NCBI GenBank assembly: GCA_002372875.1 | Contig: DFJD01000001.1 | Coordinates: 1-49,776 of the forward strand | Direction of reading: 5' to 3' | Source: Clostridiales bacterium UBA3680 | Lineage (GTDB): Bacteria > Bacillota > Clostridia > Lachnospirales > CAG-274 | Length of the DNA stretch: 49,776 nt | Part shown: positions 6,924 to 14,729 of the stretch, piece by piece | Position numbering within the stretch: the stretch's first letter is position 1 | Layout of the letters: each line of letters begins with the position of its first letter | Notes under the pieces: generated by a model | The model's input: only the letters and a program-made list of their open reading frames with translations | Database searches by the model: none | Told to the model about the DNA's origin: nothing | Translations under genes and position numbers: made by a program

Positions 6924-7829
6924 ATGGAATTTAAAAGCTATGAATATGTTCAAGCTATTAAAGAAGAAAGAAGCTTTTCAAAAGCTGCCAAAAAGCTTTT
7001 TATTTCTCAGCCTTCTTTGAGCCAATACATAAGCAGACTCGAGGAACAAGTTGGAGTGACTCTTTTTGACAGAAGCACTTCTCCTGTAAACTTAACATAC
7101 GAGGGCGAGCTTTATCTTGAAGCAATGGCTCAAATTATGGAAATTCAGAAAAGCATGCAAAAGAAGTTTGATGATATTTCCGATATGAAGATAGGTCGTC
7201 TTAATATAGGATTAACTCCTTCAAAGGCAGATACCGTTCTTCCTATGGTTCTTCCCGAATTCCGTAAACAATATCCCAATATTGAGCTTACATTAACGGA
7301 GGCACCTTCATCAAGACTTGAGACCATGCTTGAAAGAGGTGAAGTGGATATTTGCCTTATGAATTTACCTATCAAAAGCAGAAATATCGAGTACGAGGAA
7401 ATAACAAAAGAGAATATTCTTTTATGTGTTCCCCCCAACTTCCCCGAAAATCTTGTGCATGACGGTAAAAACGGAAAATATGTTAAAATAAGTGAACTTG
7501 TCGATCAGCCCTTTGTTTTCTTACATCCCGACCAGAGAATAAGACAAATCGGAGATTCCCTTTTCCAGGCTGACGAGGTAAAACCCAAGGTTGCTATAGA
7601 AACAGGCTCTATACAAACATCTTTACTTTTAACGGATGCAGGTTTAGGTTGCTCTTTTGTGCCTGAAACCACCCTTAAGTATGTTAACCTTTCAAATGAG
7701 CCTAAGTGCTATAAAATAGATGAAAACGGTCTTGATTGGACATTGGTTATTGCCTATAAAGAAGGTTCATATCGCACAAAAGCCGTGCAGGCTTTTACGC
7801 AGACTTTAAAGTCTATTATTGAAAAATAA
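6924..7829 (+). CDS. LysR-family transcriptional regulator
   Basis: A 301-residue LysR regulator. The winged helix-turn-helix is at residues 1-60 (RSFSKAAKKLFISQPSLSQYISRLEEQVG read in parts), followed by a linker helix and a periplasmic-binding-fold effector domain (about 90-300, beginning IGRLNIGLTPSKAD). The ATG at 6924 is chosen because GGAGG (6912-6916) precedes it at 7 bases; an upstream in-frame ATG near 6864 has no ribosome binding site and would add an atypical extension. It is transcribed away from the decarboxylase operon, and LysR proteins usually control the divergent neighbour, so the effector may be a carboxylate or CoA-linked metabolite. That role is inferred. Confidence 0.9.
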   Translation: MEFKSYEYVQAIKEERSFSKAAKKLFISQPSLSQYISRLEEQVGVTLFDRSTSPVNLTYEGELYLEAMAQIMEIQKSMQKKFDDISDMKIGRLNIGLTPSKADTVLPMVLPEFRKQYPNIELTLTEAPSSRLETMLERGEVDICLMNLPIKSRNIEYEEITKENILLCVPPNFPENLVHDGKNGKYVKISELVDQPFVFLHPDQRIRQIGDSLFQADEVKPKVAIETGSIQTSLLLTDAGLGCSFVPETTLKYVNLSNEPKCYKIDENGLDWTLVIAYKEGSYRTKAVQAFTQTLKSIIEK

Positions 7830-7831
7830 AT

Positions 7832-8491
7832 ATGTTGACCGTACTTGATTTTGAGTTTAATCAAGCATTTGATTTTGGAGGACAACAGGGCAGAACAGAC
7901 CCGAGATGTCGTTTTGAGATAATTCAGATAGGTGCTGTTACCGTTGATGAAGAGTATCATATTACAAAAGAATATGAACAGTTGATAAAGCCTCGTATAT
8001 ATCCGAGGATACATCCGTATGTTGAAAAGATAACAGGTTTGACTACGTCTGTTTTTAAAAATCAGCCCCATTTTGAAGAGGTATATCCCGAATTCAGAGA
8101 GTTTATAGGAAACGATGAAGTTTTAGGTGTATGGGGAAGCAGCGACATTAAAGCGCTGTTTAGAAACCTTTCCTTTTACAATATGACAGGGGAAGGACTC
8201 ATTATAAAATATACGGATATACAGGCTATGGCAACAAAAGCTTTACAGTATAAAAACGGTGTCATAGGATTGAAAAATGCTGTTGATGCATGCAACCTTG
8301 AAATCGATCGACCTTTCCACAATGCTCTTGATGACGCATGGTATACTGCCAAAGTTCTTGAAAAGATTAATCCCGAAAAACTCAAACTAAAACTATTCAA
8401 TTCTGCAAGGATAACAGCATTTGCCGAAAAGCAGGTTGTTGTAAAGAACAGAAGGTCAAAAAGTAACAGAACAAGAAAAAAGGATCGTTAA
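7832..8491 (+). CDS. DEDDh 3'-5' exonuclease
   Basis: A 219-residue RNase T / DnaQ-like exonuclease. The acidic metal ligands are visible: D6 and E8 (LDFEFN), D105 (SSDIKAL), and H163 with D168 (HNALDD), the last giving the DEDDh type. A basic tail (about residues 200-219, KNRRSKSNRTRKK) could bind nucleic acid. It starts two bases after the LysR stop, so the two are probably cotranscribed. Relatives in Firmicutes include KapD-like proteins that act in sporulation signalling, and small oligoribonucleases; the substrate here is unknown. Confidence 0.85.
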   Translation: MLTVLDFEFNQAFDFGGQQGRTDPRCRFEIIQIGAVTVDEEYHITKEYEQLIKPRIYPRIHPYVEKITGLTTSVFKNQPHFEEVYPEFREFIGNDEVLGVWGSSDIKALFRNLSFYNMTGEGLIIKYTDIQAMATKALQYKNGVIGLKNAVDACNLEIDRPFHNALDDAWYTAKVLEKINPEKLKLKLFNSARITAFAEKQVVVKNRRSKSNRTRKKDR

Positions 8492-8504
8492 TTCGGTCCT
8501 TTTT
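8476..8504 (+). terminator. terminator after the exonuclease gene
   Basis: AAAAAGGATCG (about 8477-8487) pairs with CGGTCCTTTTT (8494-8504), with one G-T pair, around a 6-base loop. It overlaps the exonuclease stop codon. Confidence 0.75.
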
Positions 8505-8521
8505 GTGTATTTATTTTTGGC

Positions 8522-8550
8522 TTGACTATTTGTTAAATATATACTAAAAT
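8522..8550 (+). promoter_or_regulatory. promoter for the PLP-enzyme gene
   Basis: TTGACT (8522-8527), 17 bases, TAAAAT (8545-8550), about 33 bases before the start codon. It follows a terminator, so a new transcript probably begins here and runs through the GltD-like gene. Confidence 0.55.
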
Positions 8551-8582
8551 GTTTAAAGTAAGGAAAGGTTGATGTTAAGTTT

Positions 8583-9671
8583 ATGAAATATACAATACAC
8601 GGTGGAGATGTTGATTTAATCAGCAGAATGTACGGAATAGAGAAGGAGAAAATTATAAATTTCAGTGGGAATGTAAGTCCTATGGGTTTACCCTCTTCCG
8701 TTAGGAATGTAATTACAAATAATATCGATTGTATATGCGAATATCCCGATGTAGCTTATTTGTCCTTAAAAGAGGCGATAGGTGAGTATTCGGGGGCAAA
8801 TCCAAAAAACATAACCGTAGGTAACGGTTCCACCGAACTTATTTCTCATTTTATTGCGGCTGTCAATCCCCAAAAAAGTATTGTTGTTTCTCCCGCTTAT
8901 TCGGAATATATCAAAGAAATCAAGAATTGCGGCGGTGCTTTTTCTCTTTTTGAACTTCAAGAAAAAGACGATTTTATTTTGAATATCGATGAACTTTTAA
9001 AAATTATCGATTCCGATACGGATATGCTTGTTCTGTGCAATCCGAACAATCCTACCGGAACTTATGTGACCGAAGAAAATCTTAAGATTATACTCCAAAA
9101 ATGTCGAGAAACCGATACATTTGTTTTTATAGACGAAACCTATGTTGAGTTTGCCGATGATAATGTAAATATAAGTGGGGTCGCCTTAACCGATGAGTTT
9201 GATAATCTCTGTGTTATAAGAGGCACTTCAAAGTTCTTTTGCTGTCCGGGATTGAGACTTGGTTATGCAATTTGCTCCAATAATAAGATTTGTGATACAG
9301 TTAACGGTAGAAAAGACTCTTGGTCTGTTAATTCATTTGCGGAGCTTTGCGGAAAAACGATGTTCAAAGATAAGGAGTTTATAAAAAATTCTCGTTCTTT
9401 TATATGCTCTGAAAGAAAAAGAATCTGTGATATTCTTATTGATTTTAAAAATATATATGTGTACAAGACACAATCTAATTTTTTTCTTCTTAAAATACTA
9501 AAAGAAGGCGTGACCTCAAAAGACGTTTTTGATAAGCTTATTAAAAAGAATATCCTTATAAGAAATGCTGAAGATTTTCCGTTTTTATCGGATAGATTTA
9601 TCAGATTTTGTATTCTTTTAAAAGACGAAAATGATATGCTTTTAAATGAATTAAGAAAAATAACAGAATAA
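8583..9671 (+). CDS. PLP-dependent aminotransferase, CobD/HisC-like
   Basis: A 362-residue fold-type I PLP enzyme. The N-terminal HGGD and NFSGNVSPMGLP segments resemble threonine-phosphate decarboxylase (CobD, usually HGGN and SxNxNPLG), and the core is shared with histidinol-phosphate aminotransferase. Cofactor residues are present: N153-P-N155 (NPNNPTG), D184 (FIDETY), the Schiff-base lysine K217 (GTSKF) and R225 (PGLRLGY), which holds the substrate carboxylate. No cobalamin or histidine genes are nearby, so the pathway is not shown by context. The ribosome binding site is weak (GGAAAGG about 14 bases upstream). CobD-like is my best guess; HisC-like remains possible. Confidence 0.75.
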   Translation: MKYTIHGGDVDLISRMYGIEKEKIINFSGNVSPMGLPSSVRNVITNNIDCICEYPDVAYLSLKEAIGEYSGANPKNITVGNGSTELISHFIAAVNPQKSIVVSPAYSEYIKEIKNCGGAFSLFELQEKDDFILNIDELLKIIDSDTDMLVLCNPNNPTGTYVTEENLKIILQKCRETDTFVFIDETYVEFADDNVNISGVALTDEFDNLCVIRGTSKFFCCPGLRLGYAICSNNKICDTVNGRKDSWSVNSFAELCGKTMFKDKEFIKNSRSFICSERKRICDILIDFKNIYVYKTQSNFFLLKILKEGVTSKDVFDKLIKKNILIRNAEDFPFLSDRFIRFCILLKDENDMLLNELRKITE

Positions 9672-9697
9672 TTTCTGCTTGTAAGGAGGTAGTTTAT

Positions 9698-11023
9698 ATG
9701 CCCGAAAACAATGCAAATACAGAAATGCTGTATGATGAAGCGCCGTATACAATGGCAGAAGCTATTGCAGAGGCAAAAAGATGTTTAAATTGTAAAAAAC
9801 CGGGGTGTAAAACAGGATGCCCTATAGAAAATAATATTCCCGAATTCATTCATCAACTTTCTATGGGAAATTTGGGAGAGGCAAGAAGTCTTATCGCGGA
9901 AAAATCCAACCTTCCTGCTGTTTGCGGAAGAGTATGTCCTCATGAAAAACAATGTCAGGGACATTGCGTTATGAATAAGGCGGGAAAGGCCATTCATGTG
10001 GGTAAACTTGAACAATTTGTTGCCGACTTCGATTCGGAAATGAATCTCATCAGAGAAAAAATTCCACCCAAAACAAGAGGAAACGTTGCCGTAATTGGTT
10101 CGGGGCCTGCGGGACTGACAGTTGCGGGTGATTTGGCAAAAATGGGTTTTAATGTTACCGTGTTTGAAGCGGAAGCCGAACCCGGAGGAGTTCTTCTTTA
10201 CGGCATTCCCGAATTCAGACTTCCCAAAGATGTTGTAAGAAGAGAAACAAAAAGGATCTCGGAATTGGGTGTCACATTCAGATGCAATGCTGTTGTCGGG
10301 AAAACGATTACCATTGACAGCATGTTTGAAGAAGGATTTGATGCAATATTTATAGGTACAGGTACCGCAATTTCGCGAGAATTGGATATTCCGGGGAAAG
10401 AGCTTGAAGGTGTTGTACAATCTCATTATTTCCTTAGAATGGTCGCTCTTTACAATAGCAAAAGCGTAGAAAGAAATGAAGTTCCCGTCGCACAAGGAGA
10501 TAATGTCTTGATAATAGGAGCTGGCAATGTTGCGATGGATGCTGCCAGAACGGCACTTAGAATGGGAGCAAAACAAGTAACTGTTGCATATAGAGATGTG
10601 CTTGAATCAATATCCGCCGAGAAAAATGAGTATGATATGACCGTTGCCGACGGAGTAAAGTTTATGTGGAAAACCACTCCCATCGAATATGTAGGAGAAA
10701 ATGGCAAACTTACAGGTCTTCTTGTTAATTCCGACGGAACGGAACTTATAATTCCTACCGATAAAGTACTTGTGGCTATAGGCTCTAAGCCCGCCAAAAG
10801 AATTATTTCCACGACAAAGGGAATAGAAGTAAATGAAAACGGGTATCTCATAACAAAAGATAAACCCTACGGAATGACAACTTTTAACGGTGTTTTTGCA
10901 GGAGGAGATGTTGTACACAGACCTGCGACTGTTGTTCTTGCAATGAAGGCTGCTAAGCAAGTTGTTGAAGGAATTGCAAGCTATGTTGACGCAATAAAAC
11001 TATTGGGTATTAAAGCTCATTAA
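9698..11023 (+). CDS. GltD-like NAD(P)H-dependent FAD oxidoreductase
   Basis: A 441-residue protein of the glutamate synthase small-chain family. The N-terminal domain has two cysteine groups for iron-sulfur clusters (C29, C32, C37, C41 and C76, C80, C86, C90). It is followed by a FAD-binding GSGPAG loop near residue 133 and an NAD(P)-binding GAGNVAMDAA near residue 275. Such proteins feed electrons from NAD(P)H into glutamate synthase or, as NfnB, into electron-bifurcating transhydrogenase. Neither GltB nor NfnA is adjacent, so the partner is unknown; stand-alone versions are common in anaerobes and are often annotated as homotetrameric NADPH glutamate synthase. AAGGAGG precedes the ATG at good spacing. 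Confidence 0.88.
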   Translation: MPENNANTEMLYDEAPYTMAEAIAEAKRCLNCKKPGCKTGCPIENNIPEFIHQLSMGNLGEARSLIAEKSNLPAVCGRVCPHEKQCQGHCVMNKAGKAIHVGKLEQFVADFDSEMNLIREKIPPKTRGNVAVIGSGPAGLTVAGDLAKMGFNVTVFEAEAEPGGVLLYGIPEFRLPKDVVRRETKRISELGVTFRCNAVVGKTITIDSMFEEGFDAIFIGTGTAISRELDIPGKELEGVVQSHYFLRMVALYNSKSVERNEVPVAQGDNVLIIGAGNVAMDAARTALRMGAKQVTVAYRDVLESISAEKNEYDMTVADGVKFMWKTTPIEYVGENGKLTGLLVNSDGTELIIPTDKVLVAIGSKPAKRIISTTKGIEVNENGYLITKDKPYGMTTFNGVFAGGDVVHRPATVVLAMKAAKQVVEGIASYVDAIKLLGIKAH

Positions 11024-11040
11024 AACAGGAGGGTGAAATT

Positions 11041-11262
11041 ATGCCGGAAAAAATCAAAGAAGCTGTTGAGAAAATTATTAAGGATGAAAGCTTAAGAAAT
11101 GAATTTCTTAAAGATCCCACATCTACAGTTGAAAAACTCATTGGGGTCGATCTTCCGAACGATCAAATAGATGCTGTTATTAAACAGATCAAGGATGCAA
11201 TTTCTCAAAAAGGCGTAGATTCAATTATCGATAAAATAAAAAACACAGTTGGTATAAAATAA
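11041..11262 (+). CDS. small acidic helical protein, NHLP-leader-like
   Basis: A 73-residue protein, almost all predicted amphipathic helix, preceded by AGGAGGG and starting 17 bases after the GltD-like gene. The block LRNEFLKDPTSTVEKL followed by GVDLP recalls the nitrile-hydratase-like or Nif11-type leader domain of some ribosomally made peptides (DP-hydrophobic helix, then G-x-x-LP). However, no core peptide rich in Cys, Ser or Thr follows: the tail is another Ile/Lys helix (DSIIDKIKNTVGIK). No maturase or exporter is nearby. It may be a free-standing regulatory or partner protein of the upstream oxidoreductase. I do not recognise an assigned function. Confidence 0.7.
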   Translation: MPEKIKEAVEKIIKDESLRNEFLKDPTSTVEKLIGVDLPNDQIDAVIKQIKDAISQKGVDSIIDKIKNTVGIK

Positions 11263-11270
11263 AACGGGGA

Positions 11271-11297
11271 ACGGCTTGCGAAAGCAAGCCGTTTATT
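11271..11297 (+). terminator. terminator after the small helical protein gene
   Basis: ACGGCTTGC (11271-11279), loop GAAA, GCAAGCCGT (11284-11292), then TTATTT. A GNRA-type loop on a 9-bp GC-rich stem, 9 bases after the stop codon. Confidence 0.85.
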
Positions 11298-11310
11298 TAC
11301 GGAGGTTAAA

Positions 11311-11931
11311 ATGATCCTTTTAGAAAAGATTGAAACATTTAATTTTGAAAATGCTGTTCGAGGGGCGCGAAACCCACTGAATAGTTGGGCAAAATCAGAT
11401 AGCTATAAGGATGAGAACGGTAACTTTGTCTTTGGAGAAAATGATTTAAATCTTGCTCAACGTTTATGTAAAGCAGGTTCGGACCATCGAAAGTTTGTCA
11501 GACAAATCTTTGTTTCCGTTGACATTACGGCACCTATATATTGGTGGAAAGAGTATGATACTTATAAGGTTGGAACAGTAGCAAATTCTACAAGTACTAT
11601 GCATAAAATACATTCCAAAGAATTTACAATTTCCGATTTCAGCTGTGATAAAATGAATGAAAAGGCTATTGATTCATTAAAGAAAACGATCGATATTTTA
11701 AATGAATTGAGAACAATGTTTATTGAAACCAAGGATAAACAGTTTTGGTACAGTATGATACAACTTTTACCTTCGGGTTATAACCAAAAAAGGACTTGTT
11801 CCTTCTCGTATGAAAATGCTTTTGCCATGTACAACAGCAGAAAAATGCATAAACTCGATGAGTGGAGGGAGTTTTGCAATGAAATTACCAAACTTCCGTA
11901 TTTTAAAGAAATGTTTTTATTTGAGGAGTAA
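11311..11931 (+). CDS. ThyX-like protein with a degenerate signature
   Basis: A 206-residue protein. The central part (FVRQIFVSVDITAPIYWW, then TYKVGTVANSTSTMHK, about residues 61-98) lines up in my reading with the flavin-dependent thymidylate synthase ThyX, whose signature is RHRxxSxNExSxRY. Here only N and S are kept (ANSTSTMH), and the two leading arginines and catalytic Ser are absent. The end (AMYNSRKMHKLDEWREFC) resembles the ThyX dUMP-side helix. Related proteins occur in phages and Firmicutes, usually without a function. The gene starts just after a terminator, with GGAGG at 11301-11305, and its stop is five bases before pepD. It is probably not a working thymidylate synthase; a flavin or nucleotide role is possible. 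Confidence 0.5.
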   Translation: MILLEKIETFNFENAVRGARNPLNSWAKSDSYKDENGNFVFGENDLNLAQRLCKAGSDHRKFVRQIFVSVDITAPIYWWKEYDTYKVGTVANSTSTMHKIHSKEFTISDFSCDKMNEKAIDSLKKTIDILNELRTMFIETKDKQFWYSMIQLLPSGYNQKRTCSFSYENAFAMYNSRKMHKLDEWREFCNEITKLPYFKEMFLFEE

Positions 11932-11936
11932 TAAAT

Positions 11937-13382
11937 ATGAGCATATTGAATAATGTAGAACCGAAAAAAGTATTTTATTATTTTGAAAAGCTTTCATCTA
12001 TACCGAGAGGTTCAACAAATACAAAAGCGGTCAGTGACTATTGCGTAACATTTGCCGAGGATAAAGGTTATAAATATATACAGGATGAAAGCGGTAATGT
12101 TGTTATTTTCGTACCCGGAACAAAGGACTACGAAAAAAGCGCGCCCGTTATTATACAGGGACATCTTGATATGGTTTGTGAATGTGAAGAGGGGGTTGAA
12201 ATAGATTTTGAAAAAGACCCTATACCTCTTTTACTGAAAGGAAACGAGATCACCGCCGACGGAACAACATTAGGAGGTGATGACGGAATTGCCGTAGCTA
12301 TCGGTTTAGCTCTTGCCGACAGTGATGATATCCCGCATCCTCCTCTTGAACTTGTTTTTACAATAGATGAAGAAATTGGTATGTTAGGTGCATATTCTCT
12401 TGATATTTCTCCTTTAAAAGCAACTACCATGATAAACATTGATTCTGAAGATGAAGGGTATTTTACGGTAGGTTGCGCAGGAGGAAGAATAGCTGATATT
12501 GATCTACCTTTAAAACGAACCAAAAAATACGGAACGGAATTAAAAATCAAAGTATATGGCCTTGAAGGAGGACATTCGGGCATTGATATAAACAAGGGCC
12601 GCGCAAATGCCAATAGGGTACTTGCAAGAGTTCTCTTTTCTATGTTGAAAAAATACAATTTCAATATCGCAGATATAAACGGTGGAAACAAGGATAACGC
12701 TATTCCGAGAGTATCAACGGCAACAATTTGCATCGATGAATTTGATGAATTACCCAATCTGTTAAATAATATTACCGAAACATTAAGAAATGAATACGCT
12801 CAAACGGATAAGAATATTTCTGTCGGCTATGAAGTAATAGGCGAATCCGAAATGAACGTATTTGATGATGACAGCACTTTTAAAATTATATCTTTTGTGC
12901 TTGTTATGCCAAACGGAGTTCAAGCTATCAGTCATGAGGTAGAAGGACTTGTTGAAACATCATTGAATTTAGGTATTTTAAAAACCAATAAAGACAGCAT
13001 CCACTTGTCATATTTATTAAGAAGCGGTAAAGAAAGCAGCAAAATTGCTCTTTATGAAAGAATGGAAGCAGGATGTATTTCTTACGGTGCAAAGATTGAT
13101 TATAATGGTGACTATCCTGCATGGGAATTTAAACCTGAATCTTCGCTTATAGAAAAAATGGAAAAAATATACAGAGAACAATACAAGAAAGACCCTGTTG
13201 TAGAAATAATGCATGCCGGAGTAGAGTGCGGTATTTTTCAAGGAAAGGCAAATAATAGATTCGACATTGTATCTATAGGGCCTACCATATCCGATGTTCA
13301 TACTCCCTCGGAAACATTATATATCGATACAGTTCAGCGTCTGTGGATTTTCCTTAAAGAATTATTAAAAGAATTGAAATGA
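11937..13382 (+). CDS. pepD: aminoacyl-histidine dipeptidase (M20 family)
   Basis: A 481-residue metallopeptidase of the PepD/M20C group, which splits Xaa-His and other dipeptides in the cytoplasm. The zinc-site motifs are in order: QGHLDMVCE with H76 and D78, GGDDG with D115, and IDEEIG with E145 and E146; the C-terminal HAGVECG and PHTPSE-like block (VHTPSE) supplies the last ligand. The length fits the family (about 480-490). It overlaps the next gene by four bases and follows the ThyX-like gene closely, so the three are probably one transcript. No signal peptide is seen. Confidence 0.93.
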   Translation: MSILNNVEPKKVFYYFEKLSSIPRGSTNTKAVSDYCVTFAEDKGYKYIQDESGNVVIFVPGTKDYEKSAPVIIQGHLDMVCECEEGVEIDFEKDPIPLLLKGNEITADGTTLGGDDGIAVAIGLALADSDDIPHPPLELVFTIDEEIGMLGAYSLDISPLKATTMINIDSEDEGYFTVGCAGGRIADIDLPLKRTKKYGTELKIKVYGLEGGHSGIDINKGRANANRVLARVLFSMLKKYNFNIADINGGNKDNAIPRVSTATICIDEFDELPNLLNNITETLRNEYAQTDKNISVGYEVIGESEMNVFDDDSTFKIISFVLVMPNGVQAISHEVEGLVETSLNLGILKTNKDSIHLSYLLRSGKESSKIALYERMEAGCISYGAKIDYNGDYPAWEFKPESSLIEKMEKIYREQYKKDPVVEIMHAGVECGIFQGKANNRFDIVSIGPTISDVHTPSETLYIDTVQRLWIFLKELLKELK

Positions 13383-14623
13383 ATGCATTACTGAAAAATA
13401 GTTTTTCCGCAAATATTACCGAAGCTTTCAAATGGATGATATTTTCTCTTATTACGGGAACAGTGATCGGTCTTGTGGGAACATTCTTTATGTACTGTCT
13501 TAATACGGTAATAGATTACAGAGACTCACACAGATTGATCATAGCCCTATCCCCGATAGCGGGAATACTTATTGTTGCCTTCTACAAGGCTATGGATTCC
13601 GAAAATGATAAGGGGACGAACACTGTTATTGCATCCGTATCATCGGGAAACAGTGTACCTGTAAAAATGGCACCGCTAATTTTTCTTGCGACCGTTATAA
13701 CACATATGTATGGAGGATCGGCGGGAAGAGAAGGAGCAGCTCTGCAAATTGGCGGTTCATTGGGAAGTTACATTGGGGAACTTCTGAAAATAAATAAAAA
13801 CGGCAAAAAAATATTTGTTATGTCGGGTATGAGTGCTGCTTTTTCCGCACTTTTCGGCACCCCCGTAACTGCTTCGATTTTTGCAATGGAGGTTGCCTCA
13901 GTTGGAAATATGCAGTATGGTTCATTTGTTCCCTGTGTAATTTCGGCTTTAATTGCAAATAAAATAGCTGTATATTTTGGCTATTCCGCCGAAAATTATA
14001 CTGTTACGACATATCCGGAAATAAGTTTTATTGTGCTTCTTAAAGTTGTTGTATTCGGATTTTTATGCGCGGGAATAAGTACTGTTTTTGTGCTTGCACT
14101 ACACAAAATAGGAGCCTTGTTTAAAGCTGTCGAAAACCAATATCTCCGAATTATAATAGGCGGATGTATTATTGTTGTTCTTTTTGTTATATTTGGCAGA
14201 GATTACTCAAGTACGGGGATAGCGGTTATTGAAAGGGCAGTTGAAGGGGAAGTTGTACCTTACGCCTTCATACTCAAAATACTTTTAACGGCTATAACAT
14301 TAGGCTGTGGTTTTAAGGGTGGAGAAATAGTTCCAAGCTTATTTATAGGAGCTACATTTGGCTGTTTGGTCGGACAATTTTTAAATATTTCTCCATCATT
14401 TTTGGCAACGGTCGGTATGGTTAGTATTTTTTGCGGTGTAACCAACTGTCCTTTGGCTTCTTTATTTATGGCTGTGGAATTGTTTGGAAGCAAAAATATC
14501 GTTTTGTATTTACTGTGTATAGCTGTAACATATAATTTGTCAGGATATTACAGTCTGTATAAAACTCAAAGATTTATATATTCTAAACATGGTACAGATA
14601 TTATACATAAAAACGCAAAATAA
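13379..14623 (+). CDS. ClC-family chloride (or fluoride) transporter
   Basis: A 414-residue membrane protein with about ten hydrophobic segments. The ClC signature GGSAGREG (residues 112-119) holds the gating glutamate E118, followed by AALQIGGSLGS. A further landmark is CGFKGGEIVPSLFIGATFG at about 302-320. The residue after GREG is Ala instead of the usual Pro, and the expected GSGIP anion loop reads GTNTVI at 79-84. These changes, with VPVKMAP, look closer to the fluoride-exporting ClC branch than to classical Cl-/H+ exchangers, but I cannot prove this without an alignment. Translation is coupled to pepD (ATGA overlap). CBS domains are absent. Confidence 0.88.
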   Translation: MNALLKNSFSANITEAFKWMIFSLITGTVIGLVGTFFMYCLNTVIDYRDSHRLIIALSPIAGILIVAFYKAMDSENDKGTNTVIASVSSGNSVPVKMAPLIFLATVITHMYGGSAGREGAALQIGGSLGSYIGELLKINKNGKKIFVMSGMSAAFSALFGTPVTASIFAMEVASVGNMQYGSFVPCVISALIANKIAVYFGYSAENYTVTTYPEISFIVLLKVVVFGFLCAGISTVFVLALHKIGALFKAVENQYLRIIIGGCIIVVLFVIFGRDYSSTGIAVIERAVEGEVVPYAFILKILLTAITLGCGFKGGEIVPSLFIGATFGCLVGQFLNISPSFLATVGMVSIFCGVTNCPLASLFMAVELFGSKNIVLYLLCIAVTYNLSGYYSLYKTQRFIYSKHGTDIIHKNAK

Positions 14624-14628
14624 GATAC

Positions 14629-14690
14629 TTTACTTTTTTTATTCGTTTTAGTATAATTCTAAGCGTGGTTCCTAAAAGGAACTAATGCTT
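14629..14690 (+). promoter_or_regulatory. promoter with a hairpin at the transcript start
   Basis: TTTACT (14629-14634), 17 bases, TATAAT (14652-14657). Immediately after, about 14662-14688, AGC-GTTCCT pairs with AGGAAC-GCT with small bulges around AAA, so the transcript would begin with a stem-loop. No U-tract follows; it may protect the 5' end. It opens the operon from the propeller protein onwards. Confidence 0.55.
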
Positions 14691-14729
14691 GACCAATATC
14701 ATTGATAAATTATAACAGGTGAACGTATT

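Noticed and set aside
8583..9671. A cobalamin biosynthesis locus around the CobD-like gene
   Set aside because: No other cobalamin gene or B12 riboswitch is nearby, so only the enzyme family is claimed.
9785..10576. A 263-codon frame on the minus strand opposite the GltD-like gene
   Set aside because: The plus-strand protein has clear iron-sulfur and FAD motifs; the antisense product has none and no start signal.
11311..11931. A prophage fragment carrying the ThyX-like gene
   Set aside because: It is flanked by chromosomal genes in the same operon; no integrase, structural gene or attachment repeat was found.
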